Positions 16,585-25,051 of a DNA stretch of 39,205 bases are shown piece after piece. The notes beneath the pieces were generated by a model. The model was not told the DNA's origin. It saw only the letters and a program-made list of their open reading frames with translations, and ran no database searches. The DNA is from an uncultured Bacteroidia bacterium (GTDB lineage Bacteria > Bacteroidota > Bacteroidia > Bacteroidales > UBA932). Within the stretch, counting starts at the first letter, position 1; the number at the start of each line of letters is the position of its first letter. The position numbers and the translations under genes are program-made. Location of the stretch: the NCBI GenBank assembly GCA_902788095.1, contig CADAIT010000017.1, positions 52,802 through 92,006 of the forward strand, given 5' to 3'.

Positions 16585-16658
16585 TGATTCCGTCGGGATT
16601 CGAACCCGAGACCCACAGCTTAGAAGGCTGTTGCTCTATCCAGCTGAGCTACGGAACC
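16585..16658 (-). tRNA. tRNA-Arg(TCT)
   Basis: 74 bases on the minus strand. The acceptor stem pairs GGTTCCG with CGGAATC (one G-T pair) with discriminator A. The D arm is GCTCAGCTGGATAGAGC, the anticodon stem ACAGC/GCTGT has loop CTTCTAA (anticodon TCT, reading AGA) and the T arm is TCGGGTTCGAATCCCGA. CCA is not encoded. Confidence 0.96.
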
Positions 16659-16676
16659 ATCCTCAAAATGGGGATG

Positions 16677-16684
16677 CAAAGTTA
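16677..16684 (-). promoter_or_regulatory. Promoter -7 element of tRNA-Arg
   Basis: TAACTTTG on the minus strand, about 18 bases upstream of the mature tRNA 5' end, with a TTG about 18 bases further upstream. Confidence 0.55.
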
Positions 16685-16706
16685 GTCAAATTTTGCCAAT
16701 AAACAA

Positions 16707-17693
16707 CTACCTGGGGCTGGCGGAGAGGAGAAGCTGAAGTTCCTGGTTGACCGCGTCCGAGAAGCCGTTCTTTTGCTCGTCGGGGGTGAAGGTATCGGCC
16801 AGGACGCCTCCTTCGTATTCGATGGACAGGGCGCTGATTCCCAGGGCGCTGATGCGGTACATGTCTTCCATGGTGGGGTACAGGTACACGAAGTTGACAT
16901 CGTCGCGGGCCTGGAGCAGGTCGATGGTGGATCCGTCCGTCAGGGTGATGCAGACGGGAGAATCTACCGGGATATGGTACTTGTCTTGCGTGCCGATGAC
17001 GAATGCAAGGTCCATGTCCTCCTCATTGTTGCCTTTATAGTAAAGGTGGGTGAGCAGGATGTTGTAGTCATAGTTGGTGCCGCGGGCCACGACGGGATTG
17101 GCGGTGGACAGGATGCTGTTCACGTTTTCCGTGTAACCGGACATGGTGGCCTGCAGGTCGATGGTGTTGTCCGACGCTTTCAGGATGGCCTGGCAGTGCT
17201 TGGCCAGCAATTCCGCAAATTCGTTCTTGGAGAAGGTGACGCTGACGAAATCGTCCGGCGACCAGCCGGTAACGATGTCCACGGACTTGATGCCGCGCAC
17301 CAGTTTCTCCATATCGGCCGATTCGATGGCGTATTTGAGGCGATTGAGGAAGTTGCCGTCATCCATGCGGCGCGGCGTGGCGGAAGCCTGGCCGATTTGT
17401 TCGGCACGGATGAGTTTCCCGTTGGACAGCGTGAATGCCATCTTCACCCCCTTGGGCACTACCGTGGATGTATTCTGTACCAAATTGATGTACATCAGGT
17501 ACAGCGACGAGCCGTCCGGGAACCCTACCAGCTCCACACGGACCTGGGCGGGAATGTTGTCCAATTGCAACGCCTCATAGTCCGTGGCGATATGAGTCAT
17601 GCCTTCCGAACGGTAATTGGTCCGGACAGTCTGGGCGGACAGGATGCCTCCAAAAACAGTGGCGATTGCCAAAAAAGCCAGTTTCTTTATCAT
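16707..17693 (-). CDS. Secreted protein of unknown function
   Basis: A 328-residue protein with a clear signal peptide (MIKKLAFLAIATVFGGILSAQ, residues 1-21). The mature part has alternating hydrophobic strands such as VRVELVGFPDGSSLYLMYIN and FVYLYPTMEDMYRISALG, and no recognisable catalytic motif or cysteine pattern. It is probably periplasmic or outer-membrane associated. I do not recognise a family. The start at 17693 places the signal peptide at the N-terminus; the ATG at 17717 overlaps the -7 promoter element. It is divergent from the SLBB export gene, and the stop lies about 50 bases before tRNA-Arg. Confidence 0.8.
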   Translation of the reverse strand: MIKKLAFLAIATVFGGILSAQTVRTNYRSEGMTHIATDYEALQLDNIPAQVRVELVGFPDGSSLYLMYINLVQNTSTVVPKGVKMAFTLSNGKLIRAEQIGQASATPRRMDDGNFLNRLKYAIESADMEKLVRGIKSVDIVTGWSPDDFVSVTFSKNEFAELLAKHCQAILKASDNTIDLQATMSGYTENVNSILSTANPVVARGTNYDYNILLTHLYYKGNNEEDMDLAFVIGTQDKYHIPVDSPVCITLTDGSTIDLLQARDDVNFVYLYPTMEDMYRISALGISALSIEYEGGVLADTFTPDEQKNGFSDAVNQELQLLLSASPR

Positions 17694-17714
17694 GGTATAA
17701 ATGTTTTCAATGTG

Positions 17715-17722
17715 CAAATATA
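17715..17722 (-). promoter_or_regulatory. Promoter -7 element of the secreted-protein gene
   Basis: TATATTTG on the minus strand, 21 bases upstream of the start codon at 17693. It lies back to back with the SLBB gene promoter at 17769. Confidence 0.6.
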
Positions 17723-17768
17723 CATTTTCTGGGCCAAATCCACGCTATTTTTATTTATAAAAAAATCG

Positions 17769-17776
17769 TATCTTTG
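17769..17776 (+). promoter_or_regulatory. Promoter -7 element of the SLBB-Wzz operon
   Basis: TATCTTTG, 26 bases upstream of the start codon at 17803. The upstream 30 bases are A/T rich. Confidence 0.65.
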
Positions 17777-17802
17777 TGCGATTGTATTATAACGTATCGA
17801 TT

Positions 17803-20208
17803 ATGCAAAAATCTCGGTTATTTGCAGCGGCTGTTTTGCTGAGCCTCTCGCTGACGACTGTTCCCGTATGGGCACAAGGTTCCATGACTGACGAACAGGT
17901 GACGGAATATGTGAAAAAGGGATTGGAGGAAGGGAAAAGCAAGGAGACGCTGATGAAGGAACTTACGCTCCGGGGCGTCACCCGTGCCCAGGCTATGCGT
18001 ATTTATGCCGACTATCAAGGCGGCGGAGGCGGCGCAGTCGTGCCGGTTGTGAAGGAACTCAGCCGCGCCCATTCCATCAACGAGGAATTCACGGCCGCTG
18101 TGGAGGAGGCTTCGACCACCACTACCGCCGTCGTCGATGAAGGGGGTGTGTACGGACGGAACATTTTCCGGAACAAAAACCTCAATTTCGCTCCCAGCGA
18201 AAACCTGGCTACGCCCCGCAATTACAAGCTGGGGCCCGGCGACGAAGTCATCATTGACGTGTTCGGCCGCAACCAGACAACACTTCGCAGCACCATATCT
18301 CCGGAAGGAAGCATCAATGTGGATGTTTTGGGCCCGCTGTACCTGAACGGCATGACGGTGGAGGAAGCCAATACCTACCTGAAAAAGCGCCTGTCGCAGA
18401 TTTATGGCGGTCTGAGCGGCGGTTCGGGAACGGACATGCGTCTTAGCCTGGGCCAAATCCGCAGCATCCAGATCAATGTGATGGGCGATGTCACGAATCC
18501 CGGTACTTATGTGCTGTCCGCTTTCTCTTCGGCCTTCCATGCCCTTTATCGCGCCGGCGGTGTCAGCGGCCCTGGTACGCTGCGCGACATCAAGGTGGTC
18601 CGCGGAGACAAGGTGGTCGGAAAACTGGATGTATATGAATTCCTGAGAAAAGGCTCGCTCAGCAACGACATCCGTCTGGAAGAAGGAGACGTCATCCTGG
18701 TGTCCCCTTACAAATGCAGGGTGAGCATAGCCGGCGGTGTCAAGCGTGCCATGACTTTCGAAATGAAAGAAGGGGAGACGCTCGCAGACCTCATCGAGTA
18801 CAGCGGTGGTTTCCTGAACGGCTACAATTCCGCCGCGGTTACGGTGTACCGCCAAAATCCCAAAGGATTTGAGGTCCGTACGGTGGAGGAAGGGGAGTAT
18901 GGCTTGTTCAAACTCAAGGACGGAGACCGTATTGAAGTAGGCTTGCTGCAGTCGCTGTACGAGAATCGTCTTACGGTCCAGGGTGCCGTGTATTTCCCGG
19001 GAACCTATGAACTCAACGCGCAGGTGCACACTGCCAAGCAGCTTATCGAAAAGGCCGGCGGACTGCTTCCGGAAGCCTTCACGGACCGCGTGGTGGTGCA
19101 TCGTGAGCACGAGGACAAGAGCATGGAGGTGTTTTCCCTGAACATGACGGAAATCCTTGCGGGCAAGCGGCCGGATTTTGCCCTGGAGAACAACGACGAA
19201 ATTTATATTTCCAGCAATTACGACCTCAAGGAACAGGGCACCATGCGCATTTCCGGCATGGTGAAGAATCCGGGCCAGTATCCCTTTGCGGAGAATACCA
19301 CCGTTGAGGACTTCATCATCATGGCCGGCGGTCTGCTGGATGGCGCTTCCACTTCCCGTGTGGATGTGACCCGCCGCAAGAAAGACTCGGACGGCATGGC
19401 CGCCACGGAGGAGATAGGCGTGCTCTATTCTTTCTCTCTCGACAAAGGGCTGGCCAATACCGGCGAAAGCGGTTTTATCCTGGAGCCCTACGACGAAGTC
19501 GTCATTCACCGGAGCCCTTCTTACAACGTCCAGCGCCACTTTTCGGTAAGCGGCGAAGTGAACTTCCCCGGCGGTTATTCCCTGACCCACCGTGAAGAAC
19601 GCGTTACGGACCTGCTGTCCAAAGCCGGCGGCCTTACTCCTTTTGCCTATATGAAGGGAGCCCGTCTGGTGCGCCGCATAACGGACGAGGAACGTCGGCA
19701 GAGCAATGAAATGGTGGAAATCATCGAATCCCGCGTGGATACCACAGACACAGGTGCCCGCAAGGCCCTGCGGACCACTTACAGCGTTGCCATCGACCTG
19801 GAGAAGGCGCTTGCCAATCCGGGCGGAGACGAAGACGTAGTTTTGCGGGAGGGCGATGAACTGATTATCCCCGGCAAGAGCGGCGTGGTGCGTGTGCATG
19901 GTTCCGTCATGTATCCTACCGCGGTAAGCTACGATGCAAGCATGCGCGGACGGGATTATATCGAAGCGGCCGGCGGGTATGCCCAGAATGCTGCCCGCTC
20001 CAAGGCATATGTAGTGAATATGGGTGGCCGTGCCAAGCGCCTTCGCGGCGGCACCAAGGTGGATCCCGGGGCCGAGATTTACGTCCCTCAGAAGGAGGAG
20101 AAGAAACACCGGGTGGACCCGTCTTTCATTGTGGCTTTGGGTACGGCGGCTTCTTCGCTGTCAACGATGGCCATCGTCATATACAATATCGTACGTAATT
20201 CCAAGTAA
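17803..20208 (+). CDS. SLBB-domain polysaccharide export protein (Wza-like)
   Basis: An 801-residue exported protein for capsule or exopolysaccharide export. After the signal peptide (1-25, cleavage near VWAQG) comes a Bacteroidetes-type N-terminal segment with MTDEQVTEYVKKGLEEGKS. The Poly_export domain covers about 140-215 (YKLGPGDEVIIDVFGRNQ). At least six SLBB beta-grasp repeats follow, each with the pattern of an initial GxVxxPGxY strand and a final AGG: GDVTNPGTY, AGGVKRAMTF, GAVYFPGTY, GMVKNPGQY, GEVNFPGGY, GSVMYPTAV. A C-terminal hydrophobic helix (about 780-797) may span a membrane. The Wzz-like gene follows seven bases on, so they form one export unit. Confidence 0.93.
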   Translation: MQKSRLFAAAVLLSLSLTTVPVWAQGSMTDEQVTEYVKKGLEEGKSKETLMKELTLRGVTRAQAMRIYADYQGGGGGAVVPVVKELSRAHSINEEFTAAVEEASTTTTAVVDEGGVYGRNIFRNKNLNFAPSENLATPRNYKLGPGDEVIIDVFGRNQTTLRSTISPEGSINVDVLGPLYLNGMTVEEANTYLKKRLSQIYGGLSGGSGTDMRLSLGQIRSIQINVMGDVTNPGTYVLSAFSSAFHALYRAGGVSGPGTLRDIKVVRGDKVVGKLDVYEFLRKGSLSNDIRLEEGDVILVSPYKCRVSIAGGVKRAMTFEMKEGETLADLIEYSGGFLNGYNSAAVTVYRQNPKGFEVRTVEEGEYGLFKLKDGDRIEVGLLQSLYENRLTVQGAVYFPGTYELNAQVHTAKQLIEKAGGLLPEAFTDRVVVHREHEDKSMEVFSLNMTEILAGKRPDFALENNDEIYISSNYDLKEQGTMRISGMVKNPGQYPFAENTTVEDFIIMAGGLLDGASTSRVDVTRRKKDSDGMAATEEIGVLYSFSLDKGLANTGESGFILEPYDEVVIHRSPSYNVQRHFSVSGEVNFPGGYSLTHREERVTDLLSKAGGLTPFAYMKGARLVRRITDEERRQSNEMVEIIESRVDTTDTGARKALRTTYSVAIDLEKALANPGGDEDVVLREGDELIIPGKSGVVRVHGSVMYPTAVSYDASMRGRDYIEAAGGYAQNAARSKAYVVNMGGRAKRLRGGTKVDPGAEIYVPQKEEKKHRVDPSFIVALGTAASSLSTMAIVIYNIVRNSK

Positions 20209-20215
20209 AAGCGCT

Positions 20216-21343
20216 ATGGAGGAGAATCAGAACAAGCAGCCTCAAGTCCAGGAGAATGACGAAGTCCAGATAGACTGGGCTGGCATTTTGACCAAACTGC
20301 TCAAGCACTGGAAACAGATTTTCATCATTGCTTTTGTATTCGGCGTAATGGGCATTTTCAGCGCCCTTACCATGAAACGCTTTTACGGCGTGAAACTTAC
20401 CCTGGCTCCGGAAATCCAGTCCCGGTCCGGCAATGCTCTGAGCAACATGGCTTCCATGCTGGGCCTTGGCGGCATCAACATGAGCGCCGCCACCGATGCC
20501 ATGAACATCACCCTGTTCCCGGAAATTTGCAAAAGCACGCCTTTTTTGACTGCCCTGCTGGATGTCCCGCTGGAATCTTACGTTTCCGAGGAGATGAAAG
20601 AAGAAGGCATGAAATCCATCCATACCACGGTGTACAAGCATTTAACAGGCGAGGACAGGGAGAAAAGCGCCTTTGCCAAGTGGATGGCGTCGCTCCGCAA
20701 CAACGAGCCGGAAAAGCCCTATACCGGCGTGCAGGATCCCACGGAACTCACCCGCAAGGAGGCGGATGTCGTAAAGGCCCTTTCCAACATCATTTCCTGC
20801 GATGTGGATCAGAAAACAGGGATTACCACCGTGAGCGTGGTCATGGATGATCGCTTGATGGTGAAGCAACTGGCCGACACCGTGTGTACCCGTCTGCAGC
20901 TATATGTGTCCGACTATCGTACCAAAAAGGCCAAGGCGGACTATGACTATTACTGCATGCTGGCTGACGAAGCCAAGGAAGAGTACAAGAAAGCCCAGGC
21001 GGCCTATGCCCGGTCCGTGGACTATGACCGCAGCGTGATTCTTCAGAGCGCCCAGTCGGAACGCGACCGGCTTCGCGAGGAAGCTAACCTCGCCAGCCAG
21101 ATTTACAGTCAGATGGCCCAGCAGCGGGAACTGACCCGTGCCAAAATTCAGGAAGAAAAGCCCGTATATGCCGTCGTTCAGCCTGCCGTGCTGCCGCAGG
21201 TCCCCATGAACAGCCGTGCCAAGCGCGTGCTTGCCTGGGGCTTTATCGGTGGCTTCCTGGCCCTGCTTTGGTATGGCTTCGGCGCTGATTTCTTCAAGAA
21301 AACACGGGTTGTACTGGAAGAGAAAATGCAAGAGGAGGAGTAA
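20216..21343 (+). CDS. Wzz-type chain-length determinant / polysaccharide copolymerase
   Basis: A 375-residue inner-membrane protein. It has a cytoplasmic N-terminus, a first helix at about 33-52 (WKQIFIIAFVFGVMGIFSAL), a periplasmic domain with coiled-coil helices at about 225-315, and a second helix near the C-terminus (VLAWGFIGGFLALLWYGFG). This is the Wzz layout; no kinase domain is attached. ATG 20216, seven bases after the SLBB stop, gives the normal N-terminus; the frame upstream of it is only the shadow of the SLBB gene. It probably sets polymer length together with the SLBB exporter. Confidence 0.92.
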   Translation: MEENQNKQPQVQENDEVQIDWAGILTKLLKHWKQIFIIAFVFGVMGIFSALTMKRFYGVKLTLAPEIQSRSGNALSNMASMLGLGGINMSAATDAMNITLFPEICKSTPFLTALLDVPLESYVSEEMKEEGMKSIHTTVYKHLTGEDREKSAFAKWMASLRNNEPEKPYTGVQDPTELTRKEADVVKALSNIISCDVDQKTGITTVSVVMDDRLMVKQLADTVCTRLQLYVSDYRTKKAKADYDYYCMLADEAKEEYKKAQAAYARSVDYDRSVILQSAQSERDRLREEANLASQIYSQMAQQRELTRAKIQEEKPVYAVVQPAVLPQVPMNSRAKRVLAWGFIGGFLALLWYGFGADFFKKTRVVLEEKMQEEE

Positions 21344-21366
21344 TGCTCCCTAATCCCTGAACCATT

Positions 21367-23055
21367 ATGTTCATTGTCCTGAAGCTTCTGGGCAGCATCG
21401 CTCTCCTGATTTATGGCATGAAAGTCATGAGCGAGGCCCTGCAGAAAATGGCGGGCCCGCAGCTGCGGCACATGCTGGGCGCCATGACGACCAACCGTCT
21501 TTCCGGCGTCCTTACCGGAGCCATGGTCACGGTGGCGGTCCAGTCCTCTGCGGCAACTACCGTCATGACGGTTTCGTTCGTAAATGCTGCCCTGCTCACC
21601 CTCGCTCAAGCCATTTCCATTATCATGGGGGCCAATATCGGCACCACCATGAGCGCCTGGATTATGAGCGCAGGTTTTTCGTTCAACGTAACCATGCTGG
21701 TGTGGCCGGCCTTTCTGATTGGCATTATCCTTATCCAGACCGGCAAGCACCGTTATGTAGGCGATTTTCTTTTCGGCCTTTCTTTCCTCCTGTTTGCCCT
21801 GGGCATGCTCAAGGATACGGGCGTGGAGATGGATTTGGCCAGCAAGCCGGCCGTTGTCAACTTTTTTGCCAGTTTCAAAACCAATTACGGGACCATCCTG
21901 CTGTTCCTGCTCATCGGCTCCGTTCTTACGGCCCTTGTCCAGTCTTCGGCGGCCCTGATGGCCATTACCATGGTTTTGTGCTCCACCGGCGCCATCACCA
22001 TTTACCAGGGTATTGCGCTGGTCATGGGTGAAAACATCGGCACAACCGTTACGGCCAATCTGGCGGCCATGTCGGCCAATACGCAGGCGCGGCGCACGGC
22101 AATGGCGCACCTGGTATTCAATGTGTTCGGCGTGCTGTGGGTGCTGATGTTCTTCTTCCCCTTCGTGCGTTTCGTGTGCGGCCTCGTCGGCTTGGACCCC
22201 ACGGCGGAGAGCCAATCGCCCACCCAGCTTTCTTTCGCCCTGGCCGCCTTCCATACGGCGTTCAACGTAATCAATACCTCCATCCTTATCTGGTTCATTC
22301 CGCAGATTGAAAAACTGGTGTGCTGGATTATCAAGCCGCGCAAGGCGGAGCAGGAAGATGAGTTCCGTCTGCAGTTTATCAATGCCGGTATCATGAAGAC
22401 GCCGGAAATCTCCGTACTGCAGGCCCAGAAGGAAATAGCGGTCTTCGGCAATCAGATGCAGAAGATGCTGGATATGGTGAAGGAACTCTGGGAGACGGAG
22501 GGCGAGGAGGCTTTTGCCAAACTGTTCGAACGCATCAGGAAGTACGAGGACGAGAGCGACAAGATGGAGAACGAGATCGGCCGTTACCTGGGGCAGGTGA
22601 GCGACGCCCACCTCTCCGATGAAACCAAGGAGAAGATTCGCGGCATGATTCGCGAGATCGGCGAGCTGGAATCCATCGGCGACAGCTGTTTCAACCTGGC
22701 CCGCATCCTGCAGCGCAAGCGGGACAAGAAGGTGCATTTTGACGATGAGCAGTGGGACGGCGTGGTAAAGATGCACGCGTTGGTGAGCACCGCCATGGCG
22801 CGGATGAACGAGATGCTGGACGGCCGGAAGGAGGACTTCGACATCGAGGTCTCGGCCCAGTTGGAGCAGCGCATCAATGCCCAGCGCAACAACCTTAAAC
22901 AACAGAGTCTTACCGACGTGGACAACCACGTTTACACCTATGACAACGGTACGGTGTATATGGATTTGGTAAACGAAATGGAGAAAGTGGGCGACTATGT
23001 GCTCAATGTGGCCGAAGCCCGTCTGGGCGAAGAAGCCGTCACCCACGTGGAATAA
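21367..23055 (+). CDS. Na/Pi cotransporter family protein with PhoU-like domain
   Basis: A 562-residue membrane protein. Residues 1-320 carry the two inverted Na/Pi-cotransporter repeats, each with the QSSAA signature (VAVQSSAATTVMT near 57-69 and ALVQSSAALMAIT near 193-205) and GANIGTT/GENIGTT. Residues about 350-550 form a PhoU-like helical domain. It probably imports phosphate with Na+. It starts 23 bases after the Wzz gene; the CobW gene starts four bases after its stop, so it sits inside a likely operon of unrelated functions. Confidence 0.93.
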   Translation: MFIVLKLLGSIALLIYGMKVMSEALQKMAGPQLRHMLGAMTTNRLSGVLTGAMVTVAVQSSAATTVMTVSFVNAALLTLAQAISIIMGANIGTTMSAWIMSAGFSFNVTMLVWPAFLIGIILIQTGKHRYVGDFLFGLSFLLFALGMLKDTGVEMDLASKPAVVNFFASFKTNYGTILLFLLIGSVLTALVQSSAALMAITMVLCSTGAITIYQGIALVMGENIGTTVTANLAAMSANTQARRTAMAHLVFNVFGVLWVLMFFFPFVRFVCGLVGLDPTAESQSPTQLSFALAAFHTAFNVINTSILIWFIPQIEKLVCWIIKPRKAEQEDEFRLQFINAGIMKTPEISVLQAQKEIAVFGNQMQKMLDMVKELWETEGEEAFAKLFERIRKYEDESDKMENEIGRYLGQVSDAHLSDETKEKIRGMIREIGELESIGDSCFNLARILQRKRDKKVHFDDEQWDGVVKMHALVSTAMARMNEMLDGRKEDFDIEVSAQLEQRINAQRNNLKQQSLTDVDNHVYTYDNGTVYMDLVNEMEKVGDYVLNVAEARLGEEAVTHVE

Positions 23056-23059
23056 TATC

Positions 23060-24205
23060 ATGGAAATACAGATGAACAGAAAAGAAGTCCCGGTGCTTCT
23101 GCTTACCGGGTATCTTGGAAGCGGCAAAACGACGCTTTTGAACCGTATTCTTTCCAACAGGAAGGGAATCAAGTTTGCCGTGATCGTGAACGATATCGGC
23201 GAGGTGAATATCGACGAAGGCCTTATCGAAAAAGGAGGCGTCGTAGGCAAGACGGACGACAGCCTGGTAGCCCTGCAGAACGGCTGTATCTGCTGCACCC
23301 TCAAGATGGACCTGGTGGCCCAGCTGGCGGACCTTACCGCCATGGGCCGCTTCGACTACATTGTCATCGAGGCCAGCGGCATCTGCGAGCCGGCGCCCAT
23401 CGCCCAGACCATCAGCACCATGCCGGCGCTGGCGCCCCAGTACACCCAGGGCGCGTTGCCGTATGTGGATTGCATTTGCACGGTGGTGGATGCCCTGCGC
23501 ATGAAGGACGAGTTTGAAAACGGCTCCGCCCTGGAAAAGGAAGATATCGGCGAGGACGATTTGGAACGCCTGGTCATCGAGCAAATCGAGTTCTGCAACA
23601 TCGTCCTGCTGAACAAGGCCGCCGAGGTGACGCCGGAGGAGCTGGGCAAGCTCAAAGGCATCGTCAAGAGCATCAATCCCGGCGCCAAGGTGCTGGAATG
23701 CAATTATGGCGACGTGGACCTGGACGAACTCATCTACACCGGCATGTTCAATTTTGACGAGGTGGCCACGTCGGCTGCCTGGATTGCCGCCATCGAGGGA
23801 GAGGAGGACGAGGACGAAGAGGCTGAGGGCGAGGCGCTGGAATATGGTATCGACACGTATGTGTACACGCGCCGTCCGGCCCTGGACCTGAACAAGTTCG
23901 ACCACATGGTCGCCACCAAGTGGCCGGCCAACATCATTCGCGCGAAGGGCCTGTGCTACTTCTCCGACGATATTGACAAGTGCTATCTCTTCGAGCAGGC
24001 CGGCAGGCAGAAGAGCATCCGCGACGCCGGGCTGTGGTTCGCCACCATGGAAGCGGACGAGCTGGCAGAGATGATGAACCGGGACCGTAAACTCCGTGCC
24101 GACTGGGACCCCGAATACGGCGACCGCATGCAGAAGATTGTGTTTATCGGCCAGCATCTGGACAAGCCTGCCCTGGAAAAGCTGATGGACAGCTGCCTGG
24201 CGTAA
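23060..24205 (+). CDS. CobW/COG0523-family GTP-binding metal chaperone
   Basis: A 381-residue G3E-family GTPase. GYLGSGKTT (17-25) is Walker A, CICC (76-79) is the metal-binding CxCC motif, EASGICEP is the switch II-like motif and LLNKAAE is a variant of NKxD. An acidic linker (EGEEDEDEEAEGEALE) leads to a CobW C-terminal domain (about 270-381). Such proteins deliver Zn or Co to client enzymes; the client is not evident here, and no Zur site was recognised. Start 23060 follows the Na/Pi gene by four bases; 23072 (MNRKEV) is an alternative. Confidence 0.9.
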   Translation: MEIQMNRKEVPVLLLTGYLGSGKTTLLNRILSNRKGIKFAVIVNDIGEVNIDEGLIEKGGVVGKTDDSLVALQNGCICCTLKMDLVAQLADLTAMGRFDYIVIEASGICEPAPIAQTISTMPALAPQYTQGALPYVDCICTVVDALRMKDEFENGSALEKEDIGEDDLERLVIEQIEFCNIVLLNKAAEVTPEELGKLKGIVKSINPGAKVLECNYGDVDLDELIYTGMFNFDEVATSAAWIAAIEGEEDEDEEAEGEALEYGIDTYVYTRRPALDLNKFDHMVATKWPANIIRAKGLCYFSDDIDKCYLFEQAGRQKSIRDAGLWFATMEADELAEMMNRDRKLRADWDPEYGDRMQKIVFIGQHLDKPALEKLMDSCLA

Positions 24206-24208
24206 CTG

Positions 24209-24234
24209 CCGTTCTGAGCAAAGCGAAGAATCTT
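24209..24234. repeat. Dispersed GTCATTCTGAGCGAAGCGAAGAATCT element, copy 2
   Basis: GTTCTGAGCAAAGCGAAGAATCT right after the CobW gene is a diverged copy of the element at 1295-1325 and 38904-38932. Here, as at 38904, it lies just upstream of a stable-RNA promoter. Confidence 0.5.
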
Positions 24235-24236
24235 TT

Positions 24237-24266
24237 TTGCAAACTCAAAAAAAATTCCTATCTTTG
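24237..24266 (+). promoter_or_regulatory. Promoter of tRNA-Ser
   Basis: TTG at 24237-24239, a 19-base spacer and TATCTTTG at 24259-24266. It is followed by CAGTCCCGTTT and a 7-bp hairpin (AGTCCCG, loop of T, CGGGACT, 24268-24286). The first 11 bases after the -7 element are the same as after the promoter at 38977-39007. Confidence 0.75.
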
Positions 24267-24293
24267 CAGTCCCGTTTTTCGGGACTAAAGTCT

Positions 24294-24381
24294 GGAGAGA
24301 TGCTCGAGTGGCTTAAGAGGCACGCCTGGAAAGCGTGTATACTCCAAAAGGGTATCCCGAGTTCGAATCTCGGTCTCTCCG
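24294..24381 (+). tRNA. tRNA-Ser(GGA)
   Basis: 88 bases with a long variable arm. The acceptor stem pairs GGAGAGA with TCTCTCC, discriminator G. The anticodon stem CACGC/GCGTG holds loop CTGGAAA (anticodon GGA). The variable arm is TATACTCCAAAAGGGTAT and the T arm is CCGAGTTCGAATCTCGG. CCA is not encoded. The last 19 bases through the flank (24365-24383) are repeated at 24555-24573. Confidence 0.96.
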
Positions 24382-24573
24382 CAAATCAAGGAATGGCATC
24401 GCAGTGCAGCTGCGGTGCTTTTTTGTTGGCCAGCCCGTCGAAAACTTGTTTTCGTAAGGGGTGGGCAGCGGAAAAGCACAGAGGGAACGCAGTGACCGAA
24501 TGCCATTCCTGATTTCAGCGCCCCCGCGGGAGCGCATCGAGATGCCGCGCAGCGGAATCTCGGTCTCTCCGCA
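24365..24573. repeat. Duplicated tRNA-Ser 3' end enclosing a long hairpin
   Basis: A 19-base direct repeat (GAATCTCGGTCTCTCCGCA) occurs at 24365-24383, as the tRNA 3' end, and at 24555-24573. Between them lies an imperfect long stem: 24389-24399 with 24500-24510 (11 bp, GGAATGGCAT/ATGCCATTCC), GTGCTTTT with AAAAGCAC (24415-24422, 24472-24479) and CGAAAAC with GTTTTCG (24439-24454). This looks like an attachment-site duplication or a small inserted element, and may be a remnant of integration at the tRNA gene. Confidence 0.65.
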
Positions 24574-24580
24574 CAAAAAG

Positions 24581-24603
24581 ACAGCCTGACCGGCTGTTTT
24601 TTT
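24581..24603 (+). terminator. Intrinsic terminator
   Basis: ACAGCC TGAC CGGCTGT followed by seven T. It would stop transcripts leaving tRNA-Ser and the hairpin cassette. Confidence 0.65.
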
Positions 24604-24628
24604 GTGGAGAGACTTGCGGTCTACGTTT

Positions 24629-24973
24629 AATTGGCGTTTTGCCCTATGTGGCAGGTATTACGGCAATCGTCTTAAAAAAGGACTTCGAAAGAGTGTAGAG
24701 TTTTCGTCCTTTGAAGTTCCACTTTTTGTCGGAGGAGATAAATACATCGCACTCCACATCCTTGCTGCCACCCAACTGGACTGCGGCAAGGAAATAACAA
24801 ATGTCAGTGCCATGACTATGGACCACATAGTCCCGAAAACCCTTGGAGGAAGCAGCAAATATAGCAACCTGGGGTATTCTACCGAACTAAAGCGACGCCA
24901 ATTCCGTCTCCGGCTCCCGTTTCTGCGGCTCCACTGTGAGGCGGAGATACGGTGGGATGAGGATCCGCTATGA
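24629..24973 (+). pseudogene. Probable remnant of an HNH-type gene
   Basis: An open stretch without a convincing start codon encodes MTMDHIVPKTLGG followed by SSKYSNL, the typical DHIxPxxxGGxxxxxNL core of HNH endonucleases. Upstream, VPLFVGGDKYIALHIL and a conserved-looking helix precede it. The zinc-binding CxxCN region that should follow the NL is missing: the frame goes into a different, Arg-rich sequence and stops at 24973. A frameshift after the HNH core would explain this. It lies inside the accessory region. Confidence 0.35.
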
Positions 24974-25002
24974 CCATTTTGCAAACTATTTCTTTTATAA
25001 TA

Positions 25003-25032
25003 TTGCAATTTGATATAAAATTGATATCTTTG
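25003..25032 (+). promoter_or_regulatory. Promoter and possible operator of the toxin-antitoxin operon
   Basis: TTG at 25003-25005, a 19-base spacer and TATCTTTG at 25025-25032. Between and over these elements TTGATAT is repeated directly 11 bases apart (25010-25016 and 25021-25027), about one helical turn, as expected for a ribbon-helix-helix antitoxin operator. The operator role is inference. Confidence 0.6.
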
Positions 25033-25051
25033 CAAAAAGTAATTGTTAATT

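Larger units (their letters stand above)
24382..25051. other. Stretch without an intact gene between tRNA-Ser and the toxin-antitoxin pair
   Basis: It holds the hairpin cassette with the repeated tRNA end (to 24573), a short hairpin ACAGCCTGACCGGCTGT followed by a T-run (about 24581-24603, terminator-like), a probable HNH gene remnant (24629-24973) and the A/T-rich promoter of the antitoxin gene. Confidence 0.6.

Noticed and set aside
17818-20109. Open frame of 763 codons antisense to the SLBB gene
   Set aside because: Shadow of the export gene; no motif, and the plus strand has clear SLBB repeats.
21178-23343. Open frame of 721 codons antisense to the Na/Pi gene
   Set aside because: It crosses three plus-strand genes and is His/Arg-rich without domain features.
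24285-24506. Minus-strand frame with CGETEIRTRDTLLEYTRF
   Set aside because: This peptide is the well-known false translation of the reverse strand of a tRNA-Ser gene.
24237-24512. Plus-strand frame of 91 codons across tRNA-Ser
   Set aside because: It reads through the promoter, the tRNA and the hairpin and resembles no protein.
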